Source: Vibrio sp. 14G-20 (GTDB lineage: Bacteria; Pseudomonadota; Gammaproteobacteria; Enterobacterales; Vibrionaceae). Taken from it: 64,000 nucleotides of DNA. A program made the translations under genes and the position numbers. The stretch lies in contig NZ_JAPHPW010000005.1 in assembly GCF_026241515.1 (NCBI RefSeq), positions 62,001 through 126,000 of the forward strand. Reading direction: 5' to 3'. Shown here in pieces: positions 63,101 through 64,000 of this stretch. Position 1 is the stretch's first letter; the number at the start of each line of letters is the position of its first letter. A model generated the notes under the pieces. It worked only from the letters and a program-made list of their open reading frames with translations, was not told the origin of the DNA and made no database searches.

Positions 63101-64000
63101 ATGGAAACAAGTGTAATAGTCACTCTTACTATATTTTTCTTACCATTGATCCTATTGGTGATTTTACATTTAAGAAGTAAAAAAAAGCGTAAAGAGTTTG
63201 AAGAACAATTTTCGATAGCTAATCAAAAAATTAGCAACATAGAAAATGAAAAAGACACACTACTAAAAAAGTATGCCCCTGTAATTGATATGGAGTTACA
63301 CGCTAACCGCCTGCTTGATGAAGCCACCGAAGAAGCTACTTCGATAAGGTTCCAAGCAGAAAGAGTTTTGTCTGAGACTGAAGAGCTGCGTAACGAAACA
63401 CGTAAAAAGTTAAACGAAGCAAAAGAAAAAGCGGAGATTATCAAGAACGATGCACGCGAAGAATCTGCGAAAGTGCTTAGCTTCGCAGAAGCTCAAGCCA
63501 AAGAAATAGCAGGTAATGCTTACGAAGCAAAGGCCAAAGCTGATTCCTACGAAAAGGCGATTCGTGCGATGCGCAATACAATTGACGGCTATAAAGATGA
63601 CTACATCATCCCAAATCAGTCTGTTCTTGATGACCTCGCAGAAGAGTACAGTTACAAACAAGCAGGTGAAGAACTCAAAGTATCCCGTAAACGAGTAAAG
63701 GCAATGGTCAAAGAAGGTCATGCAGGGGCTTGTGATTATGTTGAAGCTCACCGTAAAACTTATGCAATTCATTTTGCCGTCGATGCTTTCAACGGAAAGG
63801 TCGATAGTGCTCTATCTAAAACAAAGCACGACAATTTTGGGAAAATCCAACAAGAAATTATTGATGCTTTTGCCTTAGTAAATCATAACGGTGCTCCATT
63901 CAGGAACGCTCGTATCAACCAAGAATACCTAGACGCACGTCTAACCGAGCTCAAATGGGCCGTTGCTGCATTTGAGCTAAGAAAGGTCGGAAAAGAAGAA
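63101..64000 (+). CDS. DUF4041 membrane-anchored coiled-coil protein, SNIPE-like (partial)
   Basis: At least 300 residues, open to the right edge. One N-terminal membrane helix (residues 5-24, VIVTLTIFFLPLILLVIL), a basic KKKRKEF stop-transfer, then a long coiled coil (about 28-165, with LLDEATEEATSIRFQAERVLSETEEL, EAKEKAEIIKNDAREESAK). The DUF4041 domain follows (about 165-300): IRAMRNTIDGYKDDYIIPNQ, SVLDDLAEEYSYKQAGEELK, RKRVKAMVKEG and ITDAFALVNHNGAPF-type sequence. Proteins of this kind usually end with a GIY-YIG nuclease (T5orf172/Mug113); that part would lie past the edge. Known as anti-phage in E. coli (SNIPE). The start has no strong site (AGGTAAAACAA before ATG). Confidence 0.83.
   Translation, partial: METSVIVTLTIFFLPLILLVILHLRSKKKRKEFEEQFSIANQKISNIENEKDTLLKKYAPVIDMELHANRLLDEATEEATSIRFQAERVLSETEELRNETRKKLNEAKEKAEIIKNDAREESAKVLSFAEAQAKEIAGNAYEAKAKADSYEKAIRAMRNTIDGYKDDYIIPNQSVLDDLAEEYSYKQAGEELKVSRKRVKAMVKEGHAGACDYVEAHRKTYAIHFAVDAFNGKVDSALSKTKHDNFGKIQQEIIDAFALVNHNGAPFRNARINQEYLDARLTELKWAVAAFELRKVGKEE

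Noticed and set aside
1..64000. CRISPR arrays, tRNA or rRNA genes, insertion sequences
   Set aside because: No spaced direct repeats, cloverleaf-like segments or transposase motifs were recognised; the tandem arrays have no spacers.

Overview
The window looks like a chromosomal segment of a marine Vibrio, probably near the Splendidus clade. This is inferred from protein resemblance I recognise by eye: TorS/TorT, YghU, YccS, HelD, an MSHA-like pilin and a Cti isomerase, moderate GC, and dense operons with Shine-Dalgarno sequences. No rRNA, tRNA, insertion sequence, integrase or CRISPR array was seen. Both edges cut a gene: an RND efflux pump on the left and a DUF4041 protein on the right.

Layout. 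1-3907 (minus): efflux operon made of an ABC-type membrane domain without ATPase, a periplasmic adaptor and an RND pump. 4088-7811 (plus): a frameshifted gene, a fatty-acid hydroxylase/sterol desaturase-like enzyme and a two-component system, followed by a separate 50-residue membrane peptide; the operon and the peptide gene carry the same pair of TTACC-type direct repeats. 7920-10356: DOPA-dioxygenase-like protein, YghU, YajD-like HNH protein, TetR regulator. 10473-15254: two divergent cyclic-di-GMP modules (binding protein plus HD-GYP; periplasmic protein plus GGDEF) around a perfect 20-bp inverted repeat, then an orphan MSHA-like pilin. 16549-20484: small membrane protein, OFA-family transporter, FAN1-like VRR-NUC nuclease. 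20693-23047: Cti fatty acid isomerase. 23151-28223: LysR with a divergent permease/DUF917/hydantoinase operon. 28373-32499: TorS and TorT, divergent. 32560-38015: mgsA, VOC protein, helD, yccS, a grouping resembling the enterobacterial yccS-yccF-helD-mgsA region. 38372-41410: two small unknown genes, HMG-CoA reductase, LysR. 41469-43973: YjjI/YjjW glycyl radical system. 44207-51065: methyltransferase, LysR genes, CDF transporter, YddG exporter, YjjG nucleotidase, small peptide, iron alcohol dehydrogenase. 51481-54928: calcium-repeat lipoprotein, secreted beta-helix-like protein, frameshifted trypsin-like lipoprotein. 55186-62762: YccF, small membrane peptide, threonine aldolase family, KefF/KefC pair, DUF819 permease, outer membrane protein.

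Most notable items: the DUF4041 membrane/coiled-coil gene at the right edge, which looks like the start of a SNIPE-type anti-phage nuclease; the shared 20-bp operator of the two cyclic-di-GMP modules; the matched promoter repeats around the two-component operon; and three different 7-bp tandem repeat arrays, each touching or starting within 4 bases of a stop codon.
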